Shown here piece by piece: positions 10,900 through 22,995 of a DNA stretch of 64,000 nt (within the stretch, counting starts at the first letter, position 1; each line of letters starts with the position of its first letter). The translations under genes and the position numbers were made by a program. The DNA is from Papaver somniferum (Eukaryota > Streptophyta > Magnoliopsida > Ranunculales > Papaveraceae): NCBI RefSeq assembly GCF_003573695.1, contig NC_039362.1, positions 197,055,625-197,119,624 on the forward strand, in the 5' to 3' direction. The notes under the pieces were generated by a model. The model was not told the DNA's origin. It did no database searches and was given only the letters and a program-made list of their open reading frames with translations.

Positions 10900-13800
10900 T
10901 TGCACCTGTGATCTTAAATTCTCCCTTCATTGCATCTGTGATCTTCCCCTGTTCGTTTCTTCTACTTGCTGTTTTTGCCGGTGAGTTTTCCTTTTCTTTA
11001 TTTCACTGTTTTATGCCGTGTTGATTTGTGAATTTTCTGCTACTGTTGTTCCCTGTTTGTGATGAAGAACTTTTTCTGATGCTTGCATACTAGTTTGCCC
11101 CTGTTCTTCATCTTAAATTAAGGCAGCCATTACTTCGAGGGTGAAATATTGAGATTGTATCCTAATTTTAGGGTTGCTATGTTATCGTGGTTGTATTGCT
11201 ATGAATGTGTTTTTTGATTTTTGGTTATCGTGTGTAACTTGTTCTTGATTTTATTCTTTCCGCAGCCATGTCTGACCGTCCGCGGCCTACTTATGAGACT
11301 CCTGATTCTAGGTTGTCGAGATCTCCTCAGCGTCGAGAGTCTCAAGATGATGTTCGTCGGAGTCGAGTTTCTTCTGGAGCGAAAGCCTCGTCCTCTCGGG
11401 AAGAGATTCCTTCGATAATTCCGTCTGGTTCACGAAGAGTCTTTAATCACTCAATGGTGCGTCCTCGTGAAGATACTAGGAGTACGCAGGCTCCGCCCCG
11501 CGCTGTTGCTTTTGACGTTCCTCCTTTACGTTCGTTAGTGCCCGAGCATCATCTACGGTCTTCTCCAACTTTTAAAGGGAAGAATACAAAGGGCGCAGCT
11601 CCTAGGGTTGAATCTTCAAAGAATCCCCCCGTGAAGAGAAAAGCGTCTGAAGCGTTTGTGAGTTCGTCCGGCCCTGCCGAGGAGGAGGAGGCTGCTCCCT
11701 TGATACGCAGTGTCTCTGTTAGCAGGAAAAAAGTAACCTTCAAGCATATCGATCTTGAAATATTCAAGGAAAAGCATGAGCTTCAAGCCTTCGGGGTTCG
11801 TTTCTATGCCCCCGAGGATGATATTACGTATGAGCTTATCTCCAAGTACGAATTCGATGAATTTCATTTGTTAACGACGGTTGGGGCCTTCGAGGCTGGT
11901 CTGATGCTGCCTTTGTACAAATCGGGTGATTCCTTTTACTACGACGTGCTCGCTAGTCGTGAGGGTTCTTCCACCAATACTCATAGTCGTTCCGTATCCC
12001 AACTATCGGGAAATTATCTTCGTGCCCTGAAGGAATGCTATCTGCGGAGTAAGGGGGAAACGTCGATGACTTGCTACGTCCCCAATCCCTTGGAGAAGGA
12101 ATGGTATACTCCTGAGAATTTCAATAACTCCTTCGGTGATTACGTCAATAGTAGGAATCGCAAGCCGTGGAGTGTCAGCCTTCGGAATCTCCCTGCTCCT
12201 CGAGGCGAGATTCGTCTGTTAAATGAGGTCAGCGATGCCAAGCTGAAGTATGTTCCTGGCACGGAGGCGTCCAGTCGTCGGAAACTCTTCCCCGCGCGAG
12301 AAAGGATCAAGCGCGATCATGACTACGAGTGGCACGCCACTGTATTGAGATAGTTGGTCCGTGGGCTTACGGTTGGATTCCCGGTCCCCGCGGATGGCGG
12401 CCACCGAGAATAGTAAGCCGCGCGAATCTCCTCCTGTTCGCTATGGAGATTTCTGCCCCTGGCGTCTGAACTTTGCGGGCATGAATTTTCCTTATGCCCT
12501 GGATGTCGTAGAGGGAGACGAGGAGGATGGTTCCGGTGCTATACCCCACCGAAGAATATCTCAGCTGCTCAGGTACGCAGATTCTAGCTGCGCTTCGTTT
12601 TTTAACTTCCATCACGGGAAAATAATTCCTTTGTGGTGTGGTTTCAGGTATTGAAGAAGAAAAAGATTAGGCCGAAGCAGTCTTCTACTATGGTGTGGGC
12701 GAGGTTGAGGCCCAAGAAGAAGTTACTAGTCCAGTGAACGAAGAGTTTGCTGAGGACGAGATTACAGATGGGGAGGAACGTACTGGTACCTCCCCTATCA
12801 ATGTCGAAGAAGAGGTCTTCGCTGGTCACGCTGGTGATGAAGGAAGGAACAAAGTGTGGTGGCGGATGATGTTGTCATCGGGATGTTTCCGTCCCTGCTG
12901 GTGATGTCGCGGATACCCTTCCCACTTCTCAAGAATTTTCTTTCGATCGGATGTATTCCACGGGGGAGTTCTTTGACGAAGCCCTCGATTTTCCCGAGGA
13001 CTTCTCTTTACTTTCCCCTAATGATGATTGGGATGTTCTTGGTGGTGATGGTAATGGGATGCTACTGTAGAAGTGTTGGTGCGGAGGAGCCTGCTGTGCA
13101 TGTAGGCGCGGAGGAGCATGCCAACATTCATGCTGAGGGGGTCGAGTCAGAGAAAGGAAAATCTTGTTGACGCGCCCGCCGATAGTCTTCCCCAGTCGCC
13201 GATGTCTGAGGGTGAGGACGCCATCATGAGTTGGTTTAAGGAGAAGAATCTTCTGTTTGTCTCTCATCCCGCTCCTGTGGTTGTTGGGGAAAAGGAATCA
13301 ACCGCGTATACCCGTCGCATGATGGAGATGTCTTCGAAGGCGCAGGTGTCTGAAGCCTGGGGAAAAAGGTTGACGTTCCCGAAGCTACCCTCGTGCCGGA
13401 GCCTCCTACTTCGTTGCCGATATGATGGCTATGCCGACGGGTATCAATATGGCTTCCGCAGCAGCGTGTGCTGGAGGTAAATTTTCGTACATGCTTGTAC
13501 GTGAGAATAGGACGCTTCGGTTGAATAATGTTTTGTCATCTTGATGTGTAGATGATGAGGAGCGAGCATTGCAACCACGTGCTGTATCAGTTCTTTAAAG
13601 CGAAATCTCTGAAGCTCGAGGCTAAGCTTCGTCATCGGGAAAAGGAATTATCTGCGGCTGAGGTGGAAATAGAAGAGCTGAAGAAAAGCCTTAAGGAGAA
13701 AGAAAACTGGGTGAAGCAGAGGCTGATCTTCGTTCAGAACTTATTGCAGTGCGCGCTGAGTTAGAGCAAACTCGTAGCCAAGTTTCCACTTTCACAGGTT

Positions 13801-15012
13801 TGGTTCTTTTCCCTCGCCGTATGTCGTCATTCTTTTATCTCTTAGTTGTTCTGTCTGAGTCTCCCCACCCTATGTCCAGTGGGTGGCATCCCCGAGCTGT
13901 ATGGCTTCGAAACGAAAGAGCTCGGCAAAAATCTCGTATTAGAGATTTGGTTGAGAAGATTAAGAGTGAGGCTAAGAAATGGGATGCTCGGGCTGAGTAT
14001 GGCGCGCGCGGCATGTTCAGATGGTCGACATGCAAAATCTGTACAACCATGATCGTGCTTTATTTAATGGCACACTGCTGTGGACCAGTGATAATCTGCG
14101 GGAAGCCCGTGAGCGTACTTCCTTGTTGGAATCTAGGATTCAGCTATTGGAAGAAGAATTACAGACGGCGCGATCCATTCCTCTTTCAGGGGTCCAAGAT
14201 AATATGCTCGGTCTTGCCAGGGAACGAGATGATGCTCGTGCTGAAGTCTACGCTCTCAGCAATGCTCTTTCCGCGTCTCGTGCCGATGTAGCTCGTTGCT
14301 GAGTCTGAGAGGAATCTTGAAGTGTGCATGTACAGACTCAGCAAAGGGGTCTCAGAGATAAATAAAGAGGTCGACCACCTTCGTCATATGGACTCGATGA
14401 AGCAGGTAGAATTAGATGCCTGTCAATTTACTCTCACCAACCTTCAACTAGACTATAAGAAATTATCCGCGGAATATGATCATCTTGATGAAGCGCGAGA
14501 TGCGGTTGTTAATGAGTATGAAGAGGCTTCGGCTTGTGTCGAAGGTATAATCCCAATTCATCGAGTGTGATCTTGTTTTTTTCTACGCTAACTCCGTGGT
14601 GTTGTCTTTTTCAGAGCTCGAACGCCTTCGCGTCACAAATGAAAACTTGAAAAGGCTCAATCTTCCTTAGCACAGCAAGAGGAACAAACCAATCACTTCA
14701 AGAATTTAGCAGCCACCCGCGAGGAGGCCGTTGGTGCTGCTTCCAGAGAAGTGAATCGGCTATCTTCGTTTATCCCAAGCCCAACAGCGGACAACAGTTA
14801 TTAAACATAAGGCTCGTTGTCAATTGGCTGAGGAGACGAACAAGATGCTGGAGAGGATAGAACTTGGCCTAAGGAATGAACATGGTCTCGTGAAGAACTA
14901 TCCTCGTCGTCCCGTTCCTGCTGCATTGCCCAGCTCCTCGGGCCCCTCTTCTGGTGGGAGCGTCCCATCAAGTCTTCGGAATAATCCTGACGACGGGACC
15001 GCCACTAGGTAG
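10900..15012 (+). pseudogene. Antisense spliced gene of the Tat element (gypsy-type transposon domain plus coiled coil)
   Basis: The gene lies opposite to gag-pol. A 5' UTR intron (10981-11265) precedes the ATG at 11268. The first coding block (11268-12353, 361 residues) has a basic Ser/Arg-rich N-terminus (about residues 1-150), then a folded-looking segment (VTFKHIDLEIF, FHLLTTVGAFEAGLMLPLY, LSGNYLRALKECYL) like the plant 'putative gypsy type transposon' domain. A frame slip near 12345 leads to GPWAYGWIPGP. Further introns are 12573-12647 and 14545-14614, both GT-AG, the latter joining EEASACVE to ELERLRVTNEN in frame. The C-terminal half (about 13550-14900) is heptad-rich coiled coil (KLRHREKELSAAEVEIEELK). 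Several frame breaks make this copy defective. Its role in the element is unknown; related antisense ORFs are known in Tat elements. Confidence 0.7.
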
Positions 15013-15330
15013 AGATCGCAGCGTTTGTAGGGTCCGCGGCATAATTGTACTTTTTGTAACATGTAAAAGGAATTTTTTTGATTGTGTATCCTTGGCTTTG
15101 GCCGTTCACTTCTTGTAATCACCCTTTATGAAATGAATCCTCTTCTTGATATACCTACAATGTTTTTTGTATTTTAAGTTTGTGAAAAATCAAAACAAAA
15201 GTTTTAAGTGTTTTTGAGTGCGATACTGAAGGAAGGTACCTTCGTGATCGTCTTGAGACCTGTCACCCCGCTGGCAAATCCTGGGCCAGAGGATTCCCAG
15301 ACGGTGGGGGCCGGGGCAACGTTCTAGGAT
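15013..15330. other. Non-coding junction between the antisense gene and pol
   Basis: No ORF of note. It includes the probable 3' end of the antisense transcript (AT-rich, TATGAAATGAATCC at about 15127) and a G-rich segment CGGTGGGGGCCGGGG at about 15303. Confidence 0.4.
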
Positions 15331-15635
15331 AGGGTTAAAATATGTACGCACCCATTCCGTCGACCCGTTGCCTTAAGATTGGTTGGGTATCTCTTTCTGC
15401 TGGGTGCCTTCCCCCTGGTCCTACACTTATGGACACTGATGGGGGAGCCCTGAGAGATTGTAGATTAACTACTTTCCCCAATATTGTAGGTAGATTCCAC
15501 TGACTTGATAATTTGAAAGCTTGTTTGATTGATAAGTTGAGGTCTGCAATTCCTCTTCCAGAGATAGAAACATGTGGGCGGTAGGCTCCTTTCTTCTTCT
15601 GGTACACTCCCAGCAGATTCAAATCTGCGTTGCTT

Positions 15636-16849
15636 CTATGGGAAGTATGGTTTGAGCCATTTAGCATTCCAAGGATGCCGGAGGACCTCACCTTTTAGAT
15701 TACGAAGGTAGTAGGAACCATTACCCGCAATGTCGTGGATCATAAACGGTCCTCCCCATGTAGGTGCTAACTTTCCCCATTTCTTTTCTTGCTGATATCG
15801 TGGGATTGTTCTCAACACATACTGTCCCTCTACAAAATTTCGTAGCTTTACCTTTTTGTTGTACTCCCTTGCTAGTCTTCGTTGATAATTTTCCATCTTT
15901 TGCAATGCTACTTCCCTTCTTCCTTCCAAGTCGTCCAACCTTTCTAACATATCTGTTGTGAGGTTTTTCTCCCAGGCTTCGGTCTTCGTGGTTGGCATGA
16001 GGATTTCCGTAGGTATGACTGCTTCAGCTCCATAAGTAAGAAGAAACGGGGATTCCCCGGTAGCGGACCTTCGTGTTGTCCTGTATGCCCATAAGACATT
16101 GTGCAGTTGTTCGCACCATCTTCCCTTATGCTCGTCTAATTGTTTTTTGAGTATAAGGGCGAGGGTCTTGTTGGTAGCTTCCGCTTGTCCGTTGCTTTGA
16201 GGGTATAAGGGGGTGGACTTGTTCTTTCTTATTTTGAAGGTGTCGAAGAGCATGTCTATATTTTTTCCCTGTAATTGCTTGCCGTTATCAGATACAATTT
16301 CAGCAGGTATACCAAATCTGCAAATGATGTTCTGGAATATGAAAGTGAACACATCCGCGTCTCTGATCCTGGCCAAGGCCTTAGCCTCCACCCATTTACT
16401 GAAGTAGTCCGTGGCTACTATCAAAAATCGTCTCTTCCTGATCCTTCGATGAAAGGCCCGACGATGTCTACTCCCCATTTTGCAAATGGCCACGGGCTAT
16501 CGACAGAGTTTAACATTGTTGCCGGCGCGTGGATTTTTTTCGCGAAGCGCTGACATTCTTCGCATCGTCGGGACATCCTCGCAGCATCTTGTATCATGGT
16601 CGGCCAGTAATATCCTTGCGTTTTTGCCTTGTCAGCTAGTGATCTCATACCGCTATGATTCCCTGCGTCACCATAATGGATATCATTTAGAATTCGATGC
16701 CCTTCTTTCCGGGACAAGCAGCGTAGTAATGGTCCGAGGAAGGATTTTCTATACAGGACCCCTCCCGAAGATCGTATCTTCCCACTTTGGAGAGCGTCTT
16801 CTAGCTTGCTTCCGATCCGCAGGTAGGCTTCCTTTGTCGAGGAAGGCAT
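15636..16849 (-). pseudogene. Integrase of the Tat element (frameshifted)
   Basis: Two overlapping frames make one integrase. The upstream frame (16849-16421) holds the H2C2 zinc-binding module, GDAGNHSGMRSLADKAK then CEECQRF, and the start of the core. The downstream frame (16493-15636) has the catalytic core: TDYFSKWVEA (first Asp), IVSDNGKQ (second Asp) and NGQAEATNKTL (Glu). A C-terminal part, VEGQYVLRTIPRYQ and WGGPFMIHDIAGNGSYYLRN, is typical of gypsy integrases. The enzyme joins element cDNA to host DNA. One frame break separates the zinc module from the core. Confidence 0.85.
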
Positions 16850-17054
16850 GTATTGTCACCCTCCAGTCATCTTCGTTGCTGAAATCTTCGTCTTGATTTG
16901 CTTTGACAAGATGTCTTCTTCATCAAAGTCGTTATGGATGTCTTCTCCTACTGGTCTTCGATATTCTTCCATCGTATCTTGATTGGTAGCGAAGGAGAAT
17001 TGAGATGCAATCGAAGGCTCGTATACCCTTGCTATTTTAATACCTTCGGCATTT

Positions 17055-17678
17055 TTATCCCTCAGCATGGATGATATATGCTAGGGCATCCGCGTGCCTG
17101 AGGTCCCTTCTGCATAAGTGCCGGAACTTAATGTTCGGGATTTGTGATGCCAATGTTTGGACCAATGCCATGTAAGCTGAAAGGGTGTCATCGTACACAT
17201 TATATTCGAGCCCAATTTGCCGTATGACCAGCTGCGAATCACTTGTCAGCCTTACATCGGTTACCCCCATCTCTATTATTATACGTAGGGCATGTACGAC
17301 AGCTTCGTATTCAACAATGTTATTGGTATGCTCTTTGAATTCCAATCTAAGTGCCTGTATGATCCTTTCTCCAGTTGGGGTGATAATGACAATACCTATT
17401 CCTGCTCCTTCCTTATTTTTAGATCCGTCGACGAAGACTTCCCATTGTCTATGACTCGCAGGTTCGAGGATATCCATTGGATCCTTGATTGCTTCCTCGG
17501 CTTCTGGTATTCCCTTAATCTCTTCGTCGTTGTCTAGAGGGAGGTCTGCTAAGAAATCTGCCAGAACTTGGGACTTCTGAGAATGTTGAATTTCATGAAT
17601 GATGTTGAATTGGTCCAGATGGGTGTTCCATTTGGCTATTCGGCCCACTTTTCCCGTGCTTTTGAGGACTGCTTCCAA
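17055..17678 (-). pseudogene. RNase H1-type domain of the Tat element
   Basis: WEVFVDGSKNKEGAGIGIVI gives the first catalytic Asp with the GxG turn, NNIVEYEAVVHALR the Glu, and RLTSDSQLVIRQI the next Asp. The final HADALAYI resembles the last catalytic Asp motif of RNase H. It degrades RNA in the RNA:DNA hybrid. A second RNase H after the RT-linked one is characteristic of Tat/Ogre elements. A stop or frame change separates it from integrase at about 16860-17060. Confidence 0.8.
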
Positions 17679-17725
17679 TGGTGCTTTGCATGGTACCCTG
17701 ACGAAGTGAGTTAGGAAGTAGGTTC

Positions 17726-18094
17726 TCAGTTTTTGGGTAGCCCATACCAGTGCGAGGATGAGTTGTTCAATCTTAGTATAATTTCTTTCCGCGGATTGAG
17801 TGTCTTGCTGACGTAATAGATAGGCTGTTCTATCTTTGTATTGGTTTTGACTAATACCGCGCTGACTGCGTCCTCCGTTGCTGCTATGTACAGTGCCAAA
17901 ACTTCATCAGGGTCTGGCTTCTGCAGGATAGGGATGAAGCTAGATGTTCTTTGATTTTGGAATGCTTCCTCGCATTCGGCGGTCCATTCGAACCTGCTCC
18001 CTTTTTTAAGAATATTGAAGAAATGTTTGCACTTGTCCGAAGACCGTGCAATAAATCTGCCCAACGCTGCTATGGACCCATTGAGCTTCTGCAC
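17726..18094 (-). pseudogene. RT-linked RNase H domain of the Tat element
   Basis: The stretch reads LNGSIAALGRFIARSSDKC, then FEWTAECEEAFQN and LALYIAATEDAVSAVLV, followed by QPIYYVSKTLN. This is the connection/RNase H-like segment that follows RT in gypsy elements. It breaks off near 17726 with a frame change before the second RNase H. Confidence 0.8.
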
Positions 18095-18170
18095 TTCCTT
18101 AGATTCTTTGGTGACGGCATCTCTACTATGGCTTGAATCTTAGCTGGGTCTACCTCGATGCCCCTTTTCG

Positions 18171-18867
18171 TCACCAGATAACCGAGGAACTTCCCGAGGT
18201 GACACCGAAAGTACATTTCTCCGGATTTACTTTCATGTGATGCTGTCTCATTGCATTGAAGATATTCCTCAGGTCCTGGTGGTGATTTTTACGCAGCTTG
18301 CTTTTGACGAGCATGTCGTCCACGTAGACTTCTAGGGTTCCTCCAATCCATGGTTTGAAGATAGCATCGACCATCCTTTGGTATGTTGCCCCTGCGTTTC
18401 GGAGCCCGAAAGGCATTCTGGTATAGCAATAAAGGCCATGTGGTGTATAGAATGCTGTGTTGGCTGATCTTCTTCTGCCAGGGCTACTTGGTTGTAACCA
18501 GAGTATCCGTCCATAAACGACAGCTCTCGTACCCTTCAACTGCTTCAACCAGTTGATCTATGCTCGGCAGGGGATAGCTGTCCTTTGGACATGCCTTGTT
18601 GAGATTAGTAAAGTCGATGCATATTCTAACCCCTCCATTTTTCTTAGGAACAATGACCATGTTGGATATCCAGGTAGGGTACTTGACTTCCTTGATAAAT
18701 CCTGCATCTAGTAGCTTCCGAAGTTCTGTTTCTACCGCCTCATGATATTCTGGAGCCACTTTTCGTATTTTCTGCCTGAACGGGGGTGTGCCCTGTTTGA
18801 TGCGTAGTTCATGTTGGATTACTTTTGGGTCAATCCCCGGCATATCTCCTAACTTCCAGGCGAACAC
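18171..18867 (-). pseudogene. Reverse transcriptase of the Tat element (frameshifted)
   Basis: The first frame (18867-18484) carries MPGIDPKVIQHELRI, then NMVIVPKKNGGVRICIDFTN and ACPKDSYPLPSIDQLV. After a one-base slip near 18515 the next frames give MDGYSGYNQVALAEEDQ, YCYTRMPFGLRNAGATYQRM, and the catalytic YVDDMLVKSK followed by NPEKCTFGV. The active-site motif YVDD is intact, but the enzyme is split over three frames. Confidence 0.85.
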
Positions 18868-19181
18868 ATCCGCATATTCCTTAAGTAATTTGGTTAAGGA
18901 ATGTTCTCTCCTTCGCCCATGATGGTCCCAATTTTGACCATCTTCGGGTCTTCTTCCGTTCCTATGTTGATTTCCTTGTGGGTTCCACTGGTGTGAACAT
19001 AGGCTTGGGTTTCCGAGGACTGGGGCGCTCTTTAATTGCTATTTGGCGTGTTTCTGCTTTTGTTGATTGTTGAGGTACTTGTTTCCGAGCCTCGGACATT
19101 ACCCTCTTTCGTCAAGCCTTTTCCTGTAGTTTCCTTAAGGAATAGGTCTACGGCTTTCTCTTCGCGTGGTTTCTTGATTTC

Positions 19182-19706
19182 TTACTCTTCGGATTTTTCG
19201 CTGTTCTTCTTGCTCATTGTTGATATGATCCTGAGTGGCCTGGCATTCTCGTGTAGCGATTCGATCTCCCTTGATCTCCATATTCCCTCAGGTGTTGGAA
19301 ATCTGAGGTATTGGTGGTATGTTGCCGCAACTCCTTTGAGCTTGTGTACCCATTGTCGTCCAATAATGGCGTTGTAGGGGGAAGGGGTATCCACCACACT
19401 GAATCGGGTATCCAGTTTCATGGGCCCTGCGTTAACCTGTAACACAATGTCTCCCAAGGGCTTCGTGGCCGCTCCATTGAATCCGTAGATGGTGTGATAA
19501 GAGGTCATCAACTGTTCATCATGGAGCTTCATCCGCTTGAATGCATCATAGAATAGGACATTCACAGAGCTTCCCCCGTCTATGAGGATCTTTTTGAGGT
19601 TACATCCAGCTATTGGTAATGTTAGGACCAAGGGATCGTTATGGTCTTCCATATCTTCTTCGATATCCTCGGCATCGAAGATGACAGGATTCCATCCATT
19701 TTTCAT
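19182..19706 (-). pseudogene. Aspartic protease of the Tat element
   Basis: LKKILIDGGSSVNVLFYDAF is the retropepsin active-site region in the DGGSS form usual in Tat elements, followed by MKLDTRFSVVDTPSPYNAII and GRQWVHKL, the flap and hydrophobic ILGR-like motif. It cleaves the gag-pol polyprotein. The frame is open through the domain but closed from RT at about 18870-19180. Confidence 0.8.
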
Positions 19707-19718
19707 GTTCGTCCACTG

Positions 19719-21625
19719 TTATCCCATCGACCTTATATAACTCGCAGCGATCTTCGAATTGCTTCCGTAACCTTTTTCCAATCTGTGCTGTGAGTGAGGG
19801 TCCTGTGGCTTCGGAACACGAGATGGTGTTGATTGTTCGGTTTTCTTCCGGAAGTTGGACTGGTTTGGTTCGTTTGGATCTGTCCTCGGTAACCTCCTTC
19901 GTATGTAATGTTTGAGCTCTCCCGCATCAATTAATTTTTGGATCATTATTTTAAGGTTCTTGCATTTTTCGGTCTGGTGTCCGTTGAAACAGTGATACTC
20001 ACAGTAATCTTTAGACTTCTCGGATCTCGGGGGCTGCTTTCCCTTAGACCATGGCCATTCTAAGTTTTCCCTCCCTTTGATCTCTCGTAGGATACGAGCA
20101 TAGCTAGCGTTGAGTTTCGTGTAAACTTGATCTTCGAATTTTCGGTCGCCTGTTCTTCGTTCATCCCTCCGTTCCTTTCTATCTTCGTGAGGTCTCTCAT
20201 CTGAGCAACCCCTTTTGGCCCCATTGGTTTGTTCTGCTGAATTGGTGCGGGTGAGACCTCTGCGGATATGCCCTCGGGTTTTCCCGTTGAATTTCTTCAA
20301 GTCGAGCGTGCTTCTCGATAATTATTCGGAGATCGCCTTCTGTCTTGGGCACGCTCCCGTGAATTTCAACAAATAGGGGACTCATTCGGTCTAAGCCCCA
20401 TTTATAGCAATTGATGCTTACCACTGGGTCCACGCTTCCTATGGCTTGGCAGATCCTATGCCATCTGTTTGTGTATTCCCTCGTGGTTTCCTTGTAGCCA
20501 ATGTGTAGTGAAAAGAGCTTATCCATCCCGGTGTTTACAGTCTTGTTGTACATGTATGTTCTTAAGAATTTCTCTGCAGTTGGTCGTATGAGGTATGGAG
20601 TTTGGTGGCAGATTATCAAACCATGATAACGCCGATCCCTTCAAGCTTGACGGGAAGTATCTACAGAGTACGGCGTCGTTCTGTCCCCATCTAGCTAAGA
20701 CACGGTTGTAGTACCGAACATGTGCAGCAGGGTCGCTGGACCCATCATAGCATTCGAACGTCGGGACAGGGCATTTCAGGGAATAGGGGTGTTGGCCAAG
20801 CGATGCGTTAGGGGCGTGGAGTTAGCTTCTCTCATGACCTCTTCTAACCTTCCCCCACCTTGTTTATTTTTCAATTGCCTGATCTCTGCCATCATCTCAT
20901 CTCGCAGTTCCTCCATTGCGCGTTGGTGCTCTAAATTCTTCAGCTCATTTCCGTTGACTCTCCATCGTCATAATCCGGGTCGGATACGCTATGTCTCCTT
21001 GTCGCGTCTTCATTAGTCGCTAGGACGACTCTACAGTCTTGGTTTGGCTCTGGTGCTTTGGAGCTTGCTTCATCAAGTTGTTGGCTGGTCTTGTGCTTAG
21101 AGCAATCCGCTCCTTTAAATCTTGATTTTCTCTGGCCAACAGAGCTACAGCTTCTGCGTAAACCTGTTGGTTCCTTCCTCAGTTCCTCGAGCTCAGCCAT
21201 TAGTTGGTGTGATTGGTTGGACCCCTGATTGGGAGTCCCCCGCGTGCCGCTACAGCCGTGGCGCCGCCCTCCTCCATGGTCTGTACTAAAGGTGGCAGGG
21301 GTTCAGCTTCTGTTGCTGGTGTTTCCAAATTGGAGTGAGCGCCCCTCTGCGGTGCCAGAGCCGCCGGTATGGTTTGATTCTGGTTATTTGTTAGCGGCAT
21401 TCCAAAGGTTAGCAGATGCGCGGGTTGGAATGTTCTGGATTCATCCACCCTTTCCCTTGGTTGGTTAAGTTGACTCATGGCGAAGGTATTGCTAGCCTCC
21501 GCAGCCTTCGGGACTACCGCAGCTTCCCCGTATTTTATCGTTGCTGCTCTGAGAGCCGCCACTGCAACAGAATTAGCGTTCATGGGTGAAGTGATTTCTG
21601 CGGTATCCTGCCTTCGATTGGTCAT
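19719..21625 (-). pseudogene. Gag of the Tat element (frameshifted)
   Basis: Start ATG is at 21625. The Pro/Ala-rich N-terminus continues in a second frame (MAELEELRKE from 21200, overlapping the stop as TAATG). A third stretch includes EHQRAMEELRDEMMAEIRQL. The retrotransposon gag fold is seen in 20619-20197: RPTAEKFLRTYMYNK, KLFSLHIGYKETTREYTNRW, GLDRMSPLFVEI. The last frame (20300-19719) ends with a zinc-knuckle-like CEYHCFNGHQTEKC, close to the CxxHxxxGHxTxxC form of Tat elements. At least three frame breaks are present. Confidence 0.8.
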
Positions 21626-22113
21626 TTTAGTTTTATCTCCTTTCTGCTTGCTTCGGGTGATGATCGGGGTTGTCCGGGTGTTTCTTTTGACAAAGCTTTG
21701 GATTTTCCTGCTTCCTGCGTCTTCTCCATCACGTGCCCTTTTGTTGAGACGAAATCTAGCGTAAACTGCCTTCTTTACTCACAACACGTTCTCTCTGTAT
21801 AAATTATTTCAAACAGAAACGGGAATATCCGCGTGAAGCGGGTTAGTTGGCGAAATACAATTTTTCAAGAGGGAATTAATACCCGCAGGCTATAAATACG
21901 GGTTAAGTTTTATTAAAGGCGATCCTTAGTATATAAAAAAAAAAATATGAAAACAACGGACACCATGGTCTATACATAATACAGCGCTGAAGTTTTTGAA
22001 CATAATACAGTTGACGAATGATCTATACGGTCAGAGCTGATAAAATCGGAGCAATCATATGCCAAATTAGAATGAAATCACAGGACAAGATAAATCTTTT
22101 ACCGGGACGAAGT

Positions 22114-22130
22114 CCCTGTTTCTAGCGCCA
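22114..22130 (-). other. Primer-binding site of the Tat element
   Basis: On the minus strand TGGCGCTAGAAACAGGG follows the 5' LTR after three bases. The same 17 bases serve the second Tat element (63472-63488), so both use one primer tRNA. It is not the initiator-Met type. Confidence 0.75.
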
Positions 22131-22133
22131 AAT

Positions 22134-22514
22134 TGTGGACACACAAACCGCGTGGTGGTCCGAATGCACACAATCAATCATTAACGTCTAAAGAGATTAC
22201 GATGATGATACCCTGACGCGGATTCATTGGCTCAAAACCCTCGGGTTTATCATGGCCTCCTCCAACTTCCCCGTGCGTGGCGATTATGCATGGGATACAA
22301 ATATAAAAGGAAAACAAAACATATAAGCAGCTACGTGTGAAGCTAAATGAATGTAAAGTGCTGAAATGTAAATAAGACCAAGGTTTACGTGGTTCAGCAC
22401 TAAGGCCTACATCCACGGGGTTTGTTGTTCTACTATATTATTCACGGTTACACAAATAGTTGAATGACTTTGGGTTTACATATTTCTCTCCACCAAGGGA
22501 TTAACTTACCTTTG

Positions 22515-22548
<34 letters not shown>

Positions 22549-22995
22549 CTGATGTTTTTTCCATCCCCCCCCCTCTTTGTGGAGATTGGGTATTTATAAG
22601 GTTGGAACGTGGGACCCATCTCTGAAGACCGTTGGTACCTTATCTTCTCGTGTCCTTGCGTCCATCACGCGGAGGTCTGCGATTCCCCCTGGATCTCGCG
22701 GAGGCATCTTCGCTCGTTCCACAGGTCGGTCGACACGTGCACTGCTCAGAGTGTTTAATGCGGGTAGTTGAGGGGTCTGCTCGTGTCAGACAAGTGTCTT
22801 CTGCCCCTGTCAGTCCGTGTCAGCTGACTTTCTCTCCACCGTTGATCTTAGCTCCTCTTCTGGGGATGAGATAAAGCAACTCCTAGGGGTTTATTTGGTG
22901 CTTCGTGACGCATCGTGTTTTGATGTTTTGGCTTGCATGCTTTCCACGTACCTTTCTGTATACACGTGTCCGATAGTGAGATATATGTGTACACA
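22134..22995 (-). repeat. 5' LTR of the Tat element 9702-22995
   Basis: 862 bp, TGTGGACACAC to GTGTACACA as written on the plus strand. It is followed by the GTTGT duplication at 22996-23000. Differences from the left LTR are about seven base changes and a longer CT run. Confidence 0.9.

Larger units (their letters stand above)
9702..22995 (-). mobile_element. Ty3/gypsy LTR retrotransposon, Tat type, 13.3 kb
   Basis: The element has TG...CA LTRs of 855 bp (left) and 862 bp (right) and a GTTGT duplication. It lies on the minus strand: 5' LTR at 22134-22995, primer site at 22114-22130, then gag, protease, RT, RNase H, integrase, and a long region before the 3' LTR that carries a spliced gene on the opposite strand. 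Order PR-RT-RH-IN, an RNase H1 domain after the RT-linked one, and an antisense ORF between pol and the 3' LTR are hallmarks of the Tat lineage. LTRs differ by about seven substitutions plus two small indels, so the insertion is young, yet gag-pol has many frameshifts. It was probably mobilised in trans or decayed before copying. Confidence 0.9.

Noticed and set aside
11549..12615. Minus-strand ORFs opposite the antisense gene
   Set aside because: Shadow frames without domain similarity. The plus-strand frame has introns, an ATG and a recognisable domain.
15636..19706. Plus-strand ORFs overlapping pol
   Set aside because: They are shadows of the well-supported minus-strand protease, RT, RNase H and integrase frames.
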